Source: an uncultured Ilumatobacter sp.
GTDB taxonomy: Bacteria; Actinomycetota; Acidimicrobiia; Acidimicrobiales; Ilumatobacteraceae
DNA: 64,000 nucleotides
Assembly (NCBI GenBank): GCA_937919625.1
Contig: CALFRK010000113.1
Location: forward strand, 1 to 64,000
Reading direction: 5' to 3'
Under the pieces are notes generated by a model. That model saw only the letters and a list, made by a program, of their open reading frames with translations. It made no database searches and was not told the origin of the DNA. This document shows positions 1-10,662 of the stretch, piece by piece; the stretch's first letter is position 1; each line of letters starts with the position of its first letter. Position numbers and translations under genes: made by a program.

Positions 1-1
1 A

Positions 2-67
2 GCCGAACCAGCAGCCGAACCAGCAGCCGAACCAGCAGCCGAACCAGCAGCCGAACCAGCAGCCGAA
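2..67 (+). repeat. 12-bp tandem repeat encoding (AEPA)n
   Basis: Five and a half exact copies of gccgaaccagca lie in frame at the left edge and encode Ala-Glu-Pro-Ala. They probably continue upstream of the window. A 12-bp unit preserves frame whatever the copy number, so only the linker length would vary. Confidence 0.95.
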
Positions 68-1075
68 TGCGACCCGATTCAGGCGGCATTCGTCTACGTC
101 GGACCGATCGGCGACGCCGGTTGGACCAAGAAGCACGACGATGGTCGACTCGAACTCGAGGCGGCTCTCGGAGAGTGCGGCGTTACCACCACCTTCCTCG
201 AAAGCGTGCCGGAGGGCGCCGAGTCAGAGGCCGTGTTCGAGCGTCTTGCACGCGACGGTGCCGACGTCATCTTCGGAACCTCGTTTGGCTATATGGATCA
301 GATGCTGGCCGTCGCCGAGCGCTTTCCCGACGTCAAGTTCGAGCACGCCACCGGCTACAAGACCAGCGACAACATGGGCACCTACTTCGGCGCCGCCGAA
401 GAGGCCAGGTATCTGACCGGTATGGCCGCAGCGTCGGTTACCAAGTCGAATCAGATCGGGTATGTCGCTGCCTTCCCGATCCCGGAAGTGCTGCGAGGCA
501 TCAACGCTTTCACCTTGGGCGCCCAGTCGCTCAATCCGGACATCACCGTCGAGGTCGCCTGGACATCGACGTGGTTCGATCCGGTGATCGAAAAGGAGGC
601 CGCCGAGGCTTTGCTCAATGGTGGCGCCGACGTGATCGCCCAGCACCAGGACACACCATCGGCCGGTGAGGCTGCCCAAACCGCTGGTGGCTACTGGGTC
701 GGCTACAACGACGACATGTCGCGCTTCGCCCCCGACGCCTGGCTGACCGCTCCGGTTTGGGATTGGGGTCCGTTCTACATCGCCACCGTCGAAGCAATTC
801 GTGACGGCGCATGGGCATCCGAGCAGTACTACGGCACGATGGCCGACGGTCTCGTCACGATCGCCGACGTCGCCGCCGTAGTTCCCCCAGATGTGCGCGA
901 CCAGATCGACGCCAAGCAGGCCGAGATCATCGCCGGCACGTTCGCTCCGTTCGCCGGGCCGATCAGCGACCAGGACGGCAACGAAAAGGTTGCCGCCGGC
1001 GAAGCTCCCGATCTGGGAGCCCTGCTAGGCATGGACTACTTCGTGGCCGGCGTCATCGGTGGCGCCAGCGGCTGA
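2..1075 (+). CDS. BMP-family ABC transporter substrate-binding protein (5' partial)
   Basis: Extracytoplasmic receptor of the importer encoded by the next three genes. The reading frame is open from the left edge, so the signal peptide and lipobox lie outside the window. The first visible residues are an Ala-Glu-Pro-Ala repeat, the usual place for a linker between lipidated Cys and the folded domain. The mature domain opens with AFVYVGPIGDAGWTKKHDDG, a typical start of the PBP1-like Bmp/Med family (Borrelia BmpA, nucleoside receptors). The stop is 1 base before the ATG of the ATPase gene. The family usually binds nucleosides or purines; the nearby xanthine-dehydrogenase-type and SsnA/DpaL genes favour a purine-like ligand here (inference). 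The track's ATG at 206 is internal to the domain and is not the start. Confidence 0.9.
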   Translation, partial: AEPAAEPAAEPAAEPAAEPAAECDPIQAAFVYVGPIGDAGWTKKHDDGRLELEAALGECGVTTTFLESVPEGAESEAVFERLARDGADVIFGTSFGYMDQMLAVAERFPDVKFEHATGYKTSDNMGTYFGAAEEARYLTGMAAASVTKSNQIGYVAAFPIPEVLRGINAFTLGAQSLNPDITVEVAWTSTWFDPVIEKEAAEALLNGGADVIAQHQDTPSAGEAAQTAGGYWVGYNDDMSRFAPDAWLTAPVWDWGPFYIATVEAIRDGAWASEQYYGTMADGLVTIADVAAVVPPDVRDQIDAKQAEIIAGTFAPFAGPISDQDGNEKVAAGEAPDLGALLGMDYFVAGVIGGASG

Positions 1076-1076
1076 T

Positions 1077-2630
1077 ATGTCATCTGCCGTCGAGGCTGGT
1101 CCGGGCGCAAGCCCGGACCAGCCGGCAGCTATCGCTGCCATCAACGTCACCAAACGGTTCCCGGGGGTGCTCGCCAACGACGCCGTCGACTTTTGTGTGT
1201 GGCCGGGCGAGGTCCACACGATCCTTGGCGAAAACGGAGCCGGTAAAAGCACCCTGGCAGCGATGCTGTGCGGGCTGTACCGGCCCGACGAAGGCCACAT
1301 CGAACGAAACGGTCTGCCCGTCAGGCTGCGCAGCCCGCGCGACGGGCTGGCCCACGGCATCGGCATGGTGCACCAGCATTTTCGACTGGTCGACCGGTTT
1401 ACTGTCGCCGAAAACGTTGTGCTCGGCGATCCCGACCAAACACGAATCCTCGACTACCGCGAGATCGAGAAGCGGGTCGCCGAGATCGGCGACCAATTCG
1501 GGCTACCGATCGATCCTCGCGCCCTGATCTCCAACCTCACTGTCGGCCAGCGCCAGCGGGTCGAGATTGTCAAAATGCTCTATCGCGGCGCCGACGTATT
1601 GCTGCTCGACGAGCCGACCGCCGTGCTCACCCCACCAGAAGTCGAGGCGCTGTTCACCACCGTGCGCTCGATGACCTCCGAAGGCAAGGCACTCGTCTTT
1701 ATCAGCCACAAGCTGGGTGAGGTGATGGAGATCAGTGATCGTGTCACCGTGATGCGCGCCGGTGCCGTGACCGGCGAAGTCGCCACCAGCGAAACGAACC
1801 AACGCCATCTCGCCGAACTGATGGTCGGCCGCCCTGTCGAGGTCGATACTCGCCGGGGCAGCGCCACCACGACCGATGTCGCCTTCACCGCCACCGGCCT
1901 CACGGTGCTCGACGCCGGACAAACGGTGGTCGACAACGTCGACATCACCGTGCACCGCGGCGAGATCGTCGGCATCGCTGGAGTCGCCGGAAACGGCCAG
2001 CGCCCGCTCGCCCGAGCCCTCGCCGGGGTGATCAAGCCGAACAAGGGTCGCGTCACGATCGGCGACAACGACGTCACCGGCAAGGGCCCCAAGGCTGCTC
2101 GCCGGGCCGGGCTCTCATTCGTTCCAGAAGATCGGCTCGGCACTGGCCTCGTGCCCGGTCTCAGCCTGACCGACAACATGCTTCTGACCCGCAAGCGCGG
2201 GTTTTTTGTCGACCGAAAATCGGCCAGAGCAGAGATCGCCGCCTCGATCGACGCCTACGAGATCAAGACTCCGGGCACCGAGGCCGAGGCCCGAAACCTT
2301 TCGGGTGGCAACTCCCAGAAGGTGCTGCTGGCTCGCGAGCTGGCCGGTCTCGGTGAGTCCGGCGGGCCGCAGGCGATCATCGTCTCCAGCCCGACTCGTG
2401 GTCTCGATATCGGCGCCGCCGAGTTCGTGCGCGGGCTCTTGCACGAGGCCCGCCAACGAGGCGCCGCCGTGTTGATCATCAGCGAGGACCTCGAAGAGGT
2501 GCGCAGCCTGAGCGACCGTATGGCGGTGTTGTACCGCGGCCGTATCGCGCTCGAGGGTCGCACCGATGAGTTGCCCTTCGAATCGATCGGTCTTGCGATG
2601 GCCGGCGTCGCCGAGGAGGAAACGGCATGA
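1077..2630 (+). CDS. BMP-type ABC transporter, double ATP-binding protein
   Basis: Energises uptake of the BMP-bound ligand. About 517 residues with two ABC domains in tandem, the layout of NupA/YufO/sugar-type importers. Domain 1 has Walker A GENGAGKS, signature LTVGQRQRVEIVK and Walker B VLLLDEPTA. Domain 2 has a degenerate P-loop (GVAGNGQRP) but a good signature, LSGGNSQK; this asymmetry is normal in the family. The track's GTG at 1059 would overlap the previous gene; the ATG at 1077 follows its stop by 1 base and gives a normal N-terminus, so it is preferred. The 3' end overlaps the permease start as ATGA. No regulator lies beside it in the window. Confidence 0.93.
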   Translation: MSSAVEAGPGASPDQPAAIAAINVTKRFPGVLANDAVDFCVWPGEVHTILGENGAGKSTLAAMLCGLYRPDEGHIERNGLPVRLRSPRDGLAHGIGMVHQHFRLVDRFTVAENVVLGDPDQTRILDYREIEKRVAEIGDQFGLPIDPRALISNLTVGQRQRVEIVKMLYRGADVLLLDEPTAVLTPPEVEALFTTVRSMTSEGKALVFISHKLGEVMEISDRVTVMRAGAVTGEVATSETNQRHLAELMVGRPVEVDTRRGSATTTDVAFTATGLTVLDAGQTVVDNVDITVHRGEIVGIAGVAGNGQRPLARALAGVIKPNKGRVTIGDNDVTGKGPKAARRAGLSFVPEDRLGTGLVPGLSLTDNMLLTRKRGFFVDRKSARAEIAASIDAYEIKTPGTEAEARNLSGGNSQKVLLARELAGLGESGGPQAIIVSSPTRGLDIGAAEFVRGLLHEARQRGAAVLIISEDLEEVRSLSDRMAVLYRGRIALEGRTDELPFESIGLAMAGVAEEETA

Positions 2631-3733
2631 TCCCATTCCGATTCAGACTCGAACGCCGACTCGAACGCCACTGGTGGCAGTCCGTGCTGACCCCGCTGCT
2701 GTCGATCCTCGCTGCCTTCGCGGCCGGGGCGATCTTCCTGTTGATCAAGGGTTTCGATCCGATCACCGTCTACCGCGAGCTGTTCAAAGCCAGCTTCACC
2801 AGCAAATTCGGCATCACTGACAGCCTGACGATCGCCGTCCCGCTGATCCTTACCGGACTCGCTGCAGCGGTCGTATTCCGCATGAACATCTTCAACATCG
2901 GCGCCGAGGGCCAGCTGTATCTCGGTGCGATCTTTGGATCTTGGGCCGGCTTGGCTCTAACCGGAAACCTTCCAACTGTTCTGGGGGTCGCCGTGGTGCT
3001 GGTCGCCGGCGCCGTGGGTGGCGCACTGTGGGCAGCTCCGGCAGCCGTGTTCAAGGCCTACTTCGGCACGAGCGAAATCATCACCACGCTGATGCTCACC
3101 TTTATCGCCCTGTTCCTGATGAGATATTTGATCTTCGGTTCGCACTCGTACTGGCGCGACAACGAGGCCGCCAACTTTCCGCAGGGCAAGAAGATCCCGA
3201 GTTCCGCTCGGTTCGAATTGTGGAGCGATACCCGACTGCATTGGGGCCTGGTCGTGGCGATCGCGATCGCCGTGCTGGTCTGGGTGATCATCCGGTTCAC
3301 ATCGCTCGGCTACGACATGAATGTGGTCGGCTCGTCCGACGCCGCGGCCCGTTACTCCGGTATTCCAGTGCGCCGCACGGTGATCATGGCGATCCTGATC
3401 TCCGGTGCGCTCGGTGGGCTCGCCGGCGCCACCGAAGTGGCCGGCAGGGCATACGCCCTCGACCCCAACGGACTCGAACTCGGGCTCGGCTTCACGGGCA
3501 TCGTCGTGGCGGCGCTCGCCAGGTACAACCCCTTCGCGATCATTCTTGTCGCCACCTTCCTTGGTGGTTTGCGCAACGCAGGTGTGGCGTTGCAGGGCCT
3601 TCCCGGCGAGCGTGTCCCGGTCGAGGTCAGTCTGATGTTGCAGGGGGCGATTCTGCTGTTCGCGATCGGTGGCGAGATCTTCACACACCATCGATTGTCG
3701 GTCAGCCGGGTTGCCGAGGCGGTAGCAACATGA
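2627..3733 (+). CDS. BMP-type ABC transporter permease 1
   Basis: Inner-membrane permease, 368 residues, branched-chain-amino-acid-permease-like fold (NupB/YufP/RbsC type). Several hydrophobic helices are visible, for example LLSILAAFAAGAIFLL near residue 25 and the conserved segment MNIFNIGAEGQLYLGAI near residue 90. GTSEIITTLMLTFIALFLM follows in the middle. It starts inside the ATPase stop codon (ATGA) and its own stop overlaps the next permease in the same way, so the importer genes are translationally coupled. It should pair with permease 2 as a heterodimer. Confidence 0.92.
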   Translation: MIPFRFRLERRLERHWWQSVLTPLLSILAAFAAGAIFLLIKGFDPITVYRELFKASFTSKFGITDSLTIAVPLILTGLAAAVVFRMNIFNIGAEGQLYLGAIFGSWAGLALTGNLPTVLGVAVVLVAGAVGGALWAAPAAVFKAYFGTSEIITTLMLTFIALFLMRYLIFGSHSYWRDNEAANFPQGKKIPSSARFELWSDTRLHWGLVVAIAIAVLVWVIIRFTSLGYDMNVVGSSDAAARYSGIPVRRTVIMAILISGALGGLAGATEVAGRAYALDPNGLELGLGFTGIVVAALARYNPFAIILVATFLGGLRNAGVALQGLPGERVPVEVSLMLQGAILLFAIGGEIFTHHRLSVSRVAEAVAT

Positions 3734-4670
3734 ACGACGCCGTCTTCGTGCTAACCCTGGCCGCCGCGGTCGGTGCGGCCGTACCGATCGCCCTGGCCGC
3801 CCTCGGCGAGTTGCTGGCCGAGACGTCAGGCGTCTTGAACCTTGGTGTCGAAGGCATGATGCTGATCGGTGCCGTGATGGCCTTCCAAGTGGGCGACGCC
3901 ACTGGCTCACTGTGGCTGGCGCTGCTGGTTGGAAGTCTTGCCGGCGCCTTGTTCTCGTCGATCCATGCCTTCTTGTGCGTCACACTGCGCGCCAACCAGA
4001 TCGTGTCCGGCCTAGCACTGGTGATCTTTGGTACCGGACTGTCGACATTCATCGGCAAGTCGATCGAAGGCAAACCGCTCGACACCGACTTCACCCCGAT
4101 CCGATGGGGCTTTCTGGCCGACATCCCAGTCTTGGGGCCCCTGCTCTTCGATCAGGACCCGATGGTCTACGCCACGATCGCGATCGCGATCGCGATCACC
4201 TTGTACCTCAACCGAACCAAGGCCGGCTTGGCGGTGCGGGCAGTCGGCGAGTCACCCGGTACCGCCGACACGATGGGCGTCGCCGTCGCGGCCACCCGAT
4301 ACGTGCATGTCATGTTGGGTGGGTTGCTGGCCGGTATGGCCGGCGCCTATCTCGTGCTCGGGCAGGTCCCGTCGTGGAGTCAGGACGGCACAACGGCCGG
4401 AATCGGCTGGATCGCCCTTGCACTCGTGGTGTTCGCATCGTGGCGTCCGCTGCGGGTGTTGCTCGGAGCCTTCCTGTTTGGCTTTGCCCGGCGCGCCAAC
4501 TTCTGGCTGCAAGGCGAGGATTGGGCTCCCGACATCCCAGCCGAGTTCCTCAGCATGTTGCCTTACCTACTCACGATCGCCGTGCTGGTGGTGTGGGGCA
4601 GTCGCGACCTGCGGCGCCGAGTTGGGTCCCCGAGCGCGCTCGGCGTGCCATACGACCGGGCCGAGCGCTG

Positions 4671-4671
<1 letters not shown>
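3730..4671 (+). CDS. BMP-type ABC transporter permease 2
   Basis: Second permease subunit, 313 residues, NupC/YufQ type. The family segment TSGVLNLGVEGMMLIGAVM lies near residue 35, followed by multiple membrane helices. The ORF track joins it to a long out-of-gene extension starting at 2941; the real start is the ATG at 3730, four bases into the permease 1 stop region. A run of gatcgc units near 4171-4195 encodes an Ile-Ala repeat inside one helix. Its stop shares one base with the ATG of the molybdenum hydroxylase subunit, tying import to catabolism in one transcript. Confidence 0.92.
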
Positions 4672-6133
<1,462 letters not shown>

Positions 6134-6137
<4 letters not shown>

Positions 6138-8398
6138 GCGTCGGATCATCATCGATCCGGATCGATGCCCACGCCAAAACCACCGGCGAAGCTCAGTATC
6201 CGGGTGACCGCGCCCCCGCCCATGCACTGGCGGCCCGGGTCGTATTCACCGATCAGCCGCACGCCCGACTGCTCCGGCTCGATGTGGCGAAAGCCGAACA
6301 GATGCCGGGCGTGATCGCCGTGTTTACCGGGCGTGACGTACCGGTCAACGAGTACGGCCTGACCGAGTTCGACCAACCGGTATTCGTCTCGATCGAACAC
6401 ACCGGTCGCACCAAGGTCGAGAGCGACATCAGCCGATGGGAGGCCGACCATCTGGCGCTCGTCGTAGCCGATACTGACGAACAGGCAACGGCTGCTGCCG
6501 CAATGATCGAGGCCGATTGGGCGCAGTTGCCGATTGTGGCCGACATCGATCAGGCGCTGGCACCAAACGCCTCGCTGGTGCATCCCGAACTCAAACTCGA
6601 CAGCAACATCTACCACACATACAAGATCCGCAAGGGCTCGATCGATGCGGCATGGGCCGACGCCGCTGTGATCATCGAAACAACGTATGAGCTGCCGTAT
6701 CAGGAGCACGCCTACCTCCAGCCCGAGGCGGCGGTCAGCTATATCGACGAAGAGGGCCGCGTCACGCTCGAGGTCGCCGGCCAGTGGGCGCACGAAGACC
6801 AAGAGCAGATCGCCCATGCCCTCGATCTGCCCGTCGATCAGGTCAGGGTGATCTATCCGGCGATCGGCGGCGCATTCGGCGGGCGTGAAGACATGTCGCT
6901 GCAGATCGTGCTGGGGTTGGCTGCGCTACGGCTGGCCGAGCGCGGCGAACACCGGCCGATTGCCAGCCGCTGGTCGCGCGAAGAGTCGATCGTGGGTCAC
7001 CACAAGCGGCATCGAGGCCGGATCCACGCCAAGTGGGGCGCCGACTCCAACGGCAAGCTGGTCGCGGTGCAAAGCGAGGCCTGGCTCGATGCCGGCGCCT
7101 ACAACTACACCACAAACAAGGTGCTCGGAAACTGCCACCTCGGACAGGCAGGGCCCTACGAGGTTCCAAACGCCCAGATCGACAGCCATGCCGTCTACAC
7201 CAATTCTGTTCCGGGTGGGGCGTTTCGTGGTTTTGGAGGTCCGCAAGCTGCGTTTGCCGCCGAGTCACAAATGAACAAGTTGGCCGAGGCGCTCGGCATC
7301 GACCCTGTCGAAATCCGTCTTCGCAACGCTGTTCATGACGGCAGCATCGGTATCACCCAAACGGTGATGCCGGCTGGGGTGACAATGCTGCAGGTGATCG
7401 AGCGCTGCGCCAGCGAGTCACAGTTTCACCAACCGCTAACGCCCGCCGAGCCGTTCTCGCCGTTCGCCTCGCTGCCGCCTGTTGAGGGTGATCTGCTACG
7501 TGGGCGTGGGTTCGCCTGTTCGTTCAAGAATGTCGGGTTCTCATTCGGGTTTCCCGAGCGTTGCGAGGCAACGATCGTGCTGCACGGCAAACCCGACTCG
7601 CCGACTGCCGAGCGAGGCGAGCTGTTCCATGCCGGCGCCGATGTCGGCCAGGGGGCCCACACGGCGTTCCTGCAGATGGCCGCCGAGGCGACAGGTCTCG
7701 CGTTCGAGAACATGACGGGTGGATTCTCCGACACGTCGTCGTCGGGCGATTCAGGTTCTGCATCGGCGTCGCGCCTCACCTTCATGTCGGGCAACTCGAT
7801 CCTTGGCGCGGCTGAAGCGGCCGACAAGGCGTGGCGCAACGGCGACCGGCCGGCGGTCGGTCATTTCCGCTATGTGCCGCCCCCCACCGAAGCGCTCGAC
7901 CCCGAAACCGGCGCCGGTGCCCCCAACTTCAGCTACGGCTACGTGGCCCAGACTGTCGAACTCACCGTCGACCGGGCAACCGGCCACATCGTGGTCGACC
8001 GCGTCGTCAGCACGCACGACGTCGGACGCGCGATCAACCCGGCCAATGTCATCGGCCAGATCGAGGGCGCAGTCGTGCAAGCTCACGGCTATGCCCTCAG
8101 CGAGCGCCTACAGGTAGAGAACGGGCGGGTTCTCAACCCGCGCTTCAGCACCTATCTGATCCCCGGAATCGGCGACGTTCCGACCCGGATTGAGAGCGTC
8201 GTGCTCGAACTCGCTGACCCAAACGGCCCCTGGGGGGCGCGCGGTATGGCCGAAATGCCATTCATGACGTACGCCCCGGCCGTGGTGGCCGCTCTGCACG
8301 ACGCGACCGGCGTGTGGTTCGACTCATTCCCGCTCACGCCCGACCGTGTCACAGCGGTCTTGGCGCAAGCGGCCGCTCCGTCGTCGTCTGGTCGCTGA
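6134..8398 (+). CDS. Xanthine dehydrogenase family molybdopterin-binding subunit
   Basis: Catalytic Mo-cofactor subunit, 754 residues, the normal length of XdhA/CoxL/HcrA-type subunits. The N-terminal a/b hammerhead domain begins IDAHAKTTGEAQYPGD. Mo-cofactor segments seen include GGAFGGREDMSLQ, GAFRGFGGPQAAFAAE, GADVGQGAHT and the C-terminal GPWGARGMAEMPFM, which holds the usual Gly-Ala-Arg-Gly-(Met/Val)-(Ala/Gly)-Glu type catalytic glutamate region. There is no CoxL-specific active-site AYRCSFR motif, so it is not a CO dehydrogenase. YqeB and YqeC, markers of selenium-dependent molybdenum hydroxylases, are encoded 5 kb downstream and may mature it; the sequence itself cannot show a labile selenium ligand. 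Confidence 0.92.
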
Positions 8399-8610
8399 AC
8401 TGGTGGTCGACTTCGCTCTCCAGATCGACAAGACCACGGGCTTCACAAGCGCCCGCATCCAAATCCCCGTCAAGCAGTTCGAACCCGACAGGCAGTGTTT
8501 TACAAAATGTTCAATCCATACCTATCATGGAGACTGATGCCGTCCGTTCGGTTGCGCCACAACAGGTTTGTGCAGACCTCCCAGAAGCTCCAACCTCACC
8601 GGGCCACAGC
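8399..8610 (+). promoter_or_regulatory. Intergenic region with AT-rich patch, likely secondary promoter
   Basis: The only real gap (212 bp) inside an otherwise overlapping cluster. Around 8496-8530 it contains an AT-rich stretch (ttttacaaaatgttcaat) that stands out from the surrounding high-GC sequence. It could be a promoter for the nitrilase-ssnA pair. I see no convincing -35/-10 pair or operator palindrome. Confidence 0.3.
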
Positions 8611-9546
8611 ATGAGCCGGATCGTCACGATTGGGGCCGGTCAGCTGGGACCAATCAACCGCGACGAGGGGCGCGAGTCGGTCGTCGATCGACTGATCGTG
8701 TTGCTCGAACAGGGCGCCGAACGGCACTGTGACCTCATCGTGTTTCCCGAGTTGGCGCTGACCACCTTTTTCCCTCGCTGGTACACCGACGAGATAAGTG
8801 GGCACGACCACTACTTCGAAACCGAGATGCCGAGCCCTGTCACGCAGCGGCTGTTCGACGCCGCGGTCCGGCTGAAGATCGGCTTCTGCCTCGGCTACGC
8901 CGAGCTGACACCCGACGGCGAGCGCTTCAACACGTATGTGCTGGTCGAACGCAATGGGTCGATCGTAGGCAAGTACCGCAAGGCGCACATCCCCGGCCAC
9001 GAAACACACGAACCGTGGCGCCCGTTCCAGCACCTCGAGCGGCGCTACTTTCAAGAATCACACGAAGGGTTCGGAGTCTGGCGCTCGTTCGGTGGCGTGG
9101 TCGGGATGGCGCTGTGCAACGACCGTCGCTGGCCCGAAACGTATCGGGTAATGGGTTTGCAGGGTGCCGAACTGATCCTGATCGGTTACAACACGCCGAT
9201 GCACTATGCCCCCGACCCCGACCAGAATGCCCTGCAGGGGTTCCACAATCACCTCGTGATGCAGGCCGGCGCCTATCAGAATGGTGCCTGGGTGGTCGGC
9301 GTCGCCAAGGGTGGCGTTGAAGAGGGTGTCGAGTCGCTGTCGCAAAGCGCAATCATCGCCCCATCCGGTCAGATCGTCGCCCAAGCCGTTACCAGCGGTG
9401 ACGTGCTGATCAGTGCCCGGTGCGACCTCGACCTGTGCAGCCGCTACAAGGACACCCTGTTCGACTTCGCCCGCTACCGCCGCCCCGAGGTGTACGGCTT
9501 GATCACCGAACGCAAGGGCTCGATCTCTCCCCCGGAGCTGCCGTGA
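8611..9546 (+). CDS. Carbon-nitrogen hydrolase, N-carbamoyl-D-amino acid hydrolase-like
   Basis: Nitrilase-superfamily amidase, 311 residues. It closely resembles D-carbamoylase (304 residues), which converts N-carbamoyl-D-amino acids to amino acid, CO2 and ammonia. The catalytic triad is visible: Glu47 in LIVFPELALTTFFPRW, Lys in GKYRKAHIPGH and Cys in GMALCNDRRWPET. Family-specific segments such as RPFQHLERRYF and QAGAYQNGAW support this subfamily. The ATG at 8611 matches the family N-terminus; the track's earlier start and the in-frame ATG at 8527 add an unconserved leader. The stop overlaps ssnA as GTGA. In this cluster it could remove the carbamoyl group of a ureido intermediate such as 3-ureido-2-aminopropionate or 2,3-diureidopropionate (inference). 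Confidence 0.88.
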   Translation: MSRIVTIGAGQLGPINRDEGRESVVDRLIVLLEQGAERHCDLIVFPELALTTFFPRWYTDEISGHDHYFETEMPSPVTQRLFDAAVRLKIGFCLGYAELTPDGERFNTYVLVERNGSIVGKYRKAHIPGHETHEPWRPFQHLERRYFQESHEGFGVWRSFGGVVGMALCNDRRWPETYRVMGLQGAELILIGYNTPMHYAPDPDQNALQGFHNHLVMQAGAYQNGAWVVGVAKGGVEEGVESLSQSAIIAPSGQIVAQAVTSGDVLISARCDLDLCSRYKDTLFDFARYRRPEVYGLITERKGSISPPELP

Positions 9547-10595
9547 CAACACATCCAGCGCTCGGTCCGTCGCAGACAGCTGGGCTCGTCTGCGCTCACC
9601 ACCACCTCTATTCAGGCTTGGCGCGGGGAATGCCGGCGCCGCCGCGTACACCGACCGAGTTTCTCGAGATCCTCGAGCTTGTGTGGTGGCGGCTAGACCG
9701 GGCGCTCGATGCCGACACGATCTATTGGTCGGCCAAGCTGGGCGCACTCGAGGCGCTCGAGCGCGGCTGTACAGCGATCATCGATCACCACGAGTCGCCC
9801 AACGCGATCGAGGGATCGCTGTCGCTGATCGAGCAAGCGTGCGCAGAGGTCGGTGTACGGGTCAGCTGCGCCTACGGCGTCACCGACCGTCACGGTCCCG
9901 AAGGCGCCCAGCGCGGATTGGCCGAAAACGACCGTTTCTTGCGCGAAGGCGGGCATGGCATGGTCGGAGTGCACGCCGCATTCACCTGCACCGACGACAC
10001 GTTGGCGGCAGCTGCCGAGTTGGCTGCCCGTCACGGTGTCGGCGTACACATCCATGTCGCAGAGGGGCCTACCGATGCCGGCGCCGCCGACCGCATTCGG
10101 CATCTCACCACACCGGATTGGATGATCATCCACGGCGTTCATCTCGACGATCAACACGGTCTGCAGGGCACGATCATCCACAACCCGCGCTCGAACATGA
10201 ACAACGCCGTCGGGTATGCCAGGCCGACCCGTTTCACCAACCCGGTCGGGCTTGGCAGCGACGGCATCGGGGCCGACATGCTCGACGAGTTCCGAGTTGC
10301 CTATGTGCGACTGCGTGAGCACGACGTCACCGAGACACCCGACACGGTGTGGGCCATGTTGAATACAAATCACGATCTGTTTCCCGAGGCGCTCGACGAT
10401 CGGGTCACATGGTCGTACCAACCGATCGATCCCTGGCGACTTGCGTTTACCACCGGCGTCAATCCGACCAAGGTCGAAGTCGACGGCGAGACGATGTGGG
10501 AGAACGGCCAACCAACACGCGTCGACGCCAACGAGATCCGCGCCAAGGCCGCCGAAGCCGCAACTCGACTGTTCGCCAACATCGAAGCTCTGTAA
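9543..10595 (+). CDS. ssnA: SsnA-like metal-dependent amidohydrolase, N-terminally short
   Basis: Amidohydrolase-superfamily aminohydrolase, 350 residues against about 440 for E. coli SsnA. Similarity is strong throughout: AHHHLYSGLARGM (metal HxH), VWWRLDRALDADTIYWSA, IIDHHESP, VHIHVAEG, NPRSNMNNAVGYA and LGSDGIGADMLDE. The usual first 50 or so residues, which form half of the small beta-sandwich before the HxH strand, are missing. The region upstream in this frame is covered by the nitrilase gene, and the GTG at 9543 overlaps its stop. In gut urate/purine clusters SsnA is assigned to hydrolytic ring opening of a reduced purine; here that role is inferred from context. The ORF track starts upstream at 9420, inside the nitrilase gene. 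Confidence 0.85.
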   Translation: MTTHPALGPSQTAGLVCAHHHLYSGLARGMPAPPRTPTEFLEILELVWWRLDRALDADTIYWSAKLGALEALERGCTAIIDHHESPNAIEGSLSLIEQACAEVGVRVSCAYGVTDRHGPEGAQRGLAENDRFLREGGHGMVGVHAAFTCTDDTLAAAAELAARHGVGVHIHVAEGPTDAGAADRIRHLTTPDWMIIHGVHLDDQHGLQGTIIHNPRSNMNNAVGYARPTRFTNPVGLGSDGIGADMLDEFRVAYVRLREHDVTETPDTVWAMLNTNHDLFPEALDDRVTWSYQPIDPWRLAFTTGVNPTKVEVDGETMWENGQPTRVDANEIRAKAAEAATRLFANIEAL

Positions 10596-10649
10596 ACCGA
10601 TTACGCGTGCCGATCAACGGCGCGACATCAGCACTATAAGCACATAACT

Positions 10650-10655
10650 AGGAGG
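10650..10655 (+). promoter_or_regulatory. Consensus ribosome binding site for the LLM oxidoreductase
   Basis: aggagg lies 7 bases before the ATG at 10663. It is the strongest Shine-Dalgarno in this cluster, where most genes rely on overlapping starts and stops, so this gene may be translated at a higher independent rate. The 67-bp gap before it also holds an AT-richer patch (gcactataagcacataact). Confidence 0.75.
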
Positions 10656-10662
10656 AGTTCCC

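Noticed and set aside
4171-4200. gatcgc repeat in permease 2 as a possible regulatory or mobile repeat
   Set aside because: It codes for alternating Ile-Ala in a membrane helix; codon use explains the repetition.
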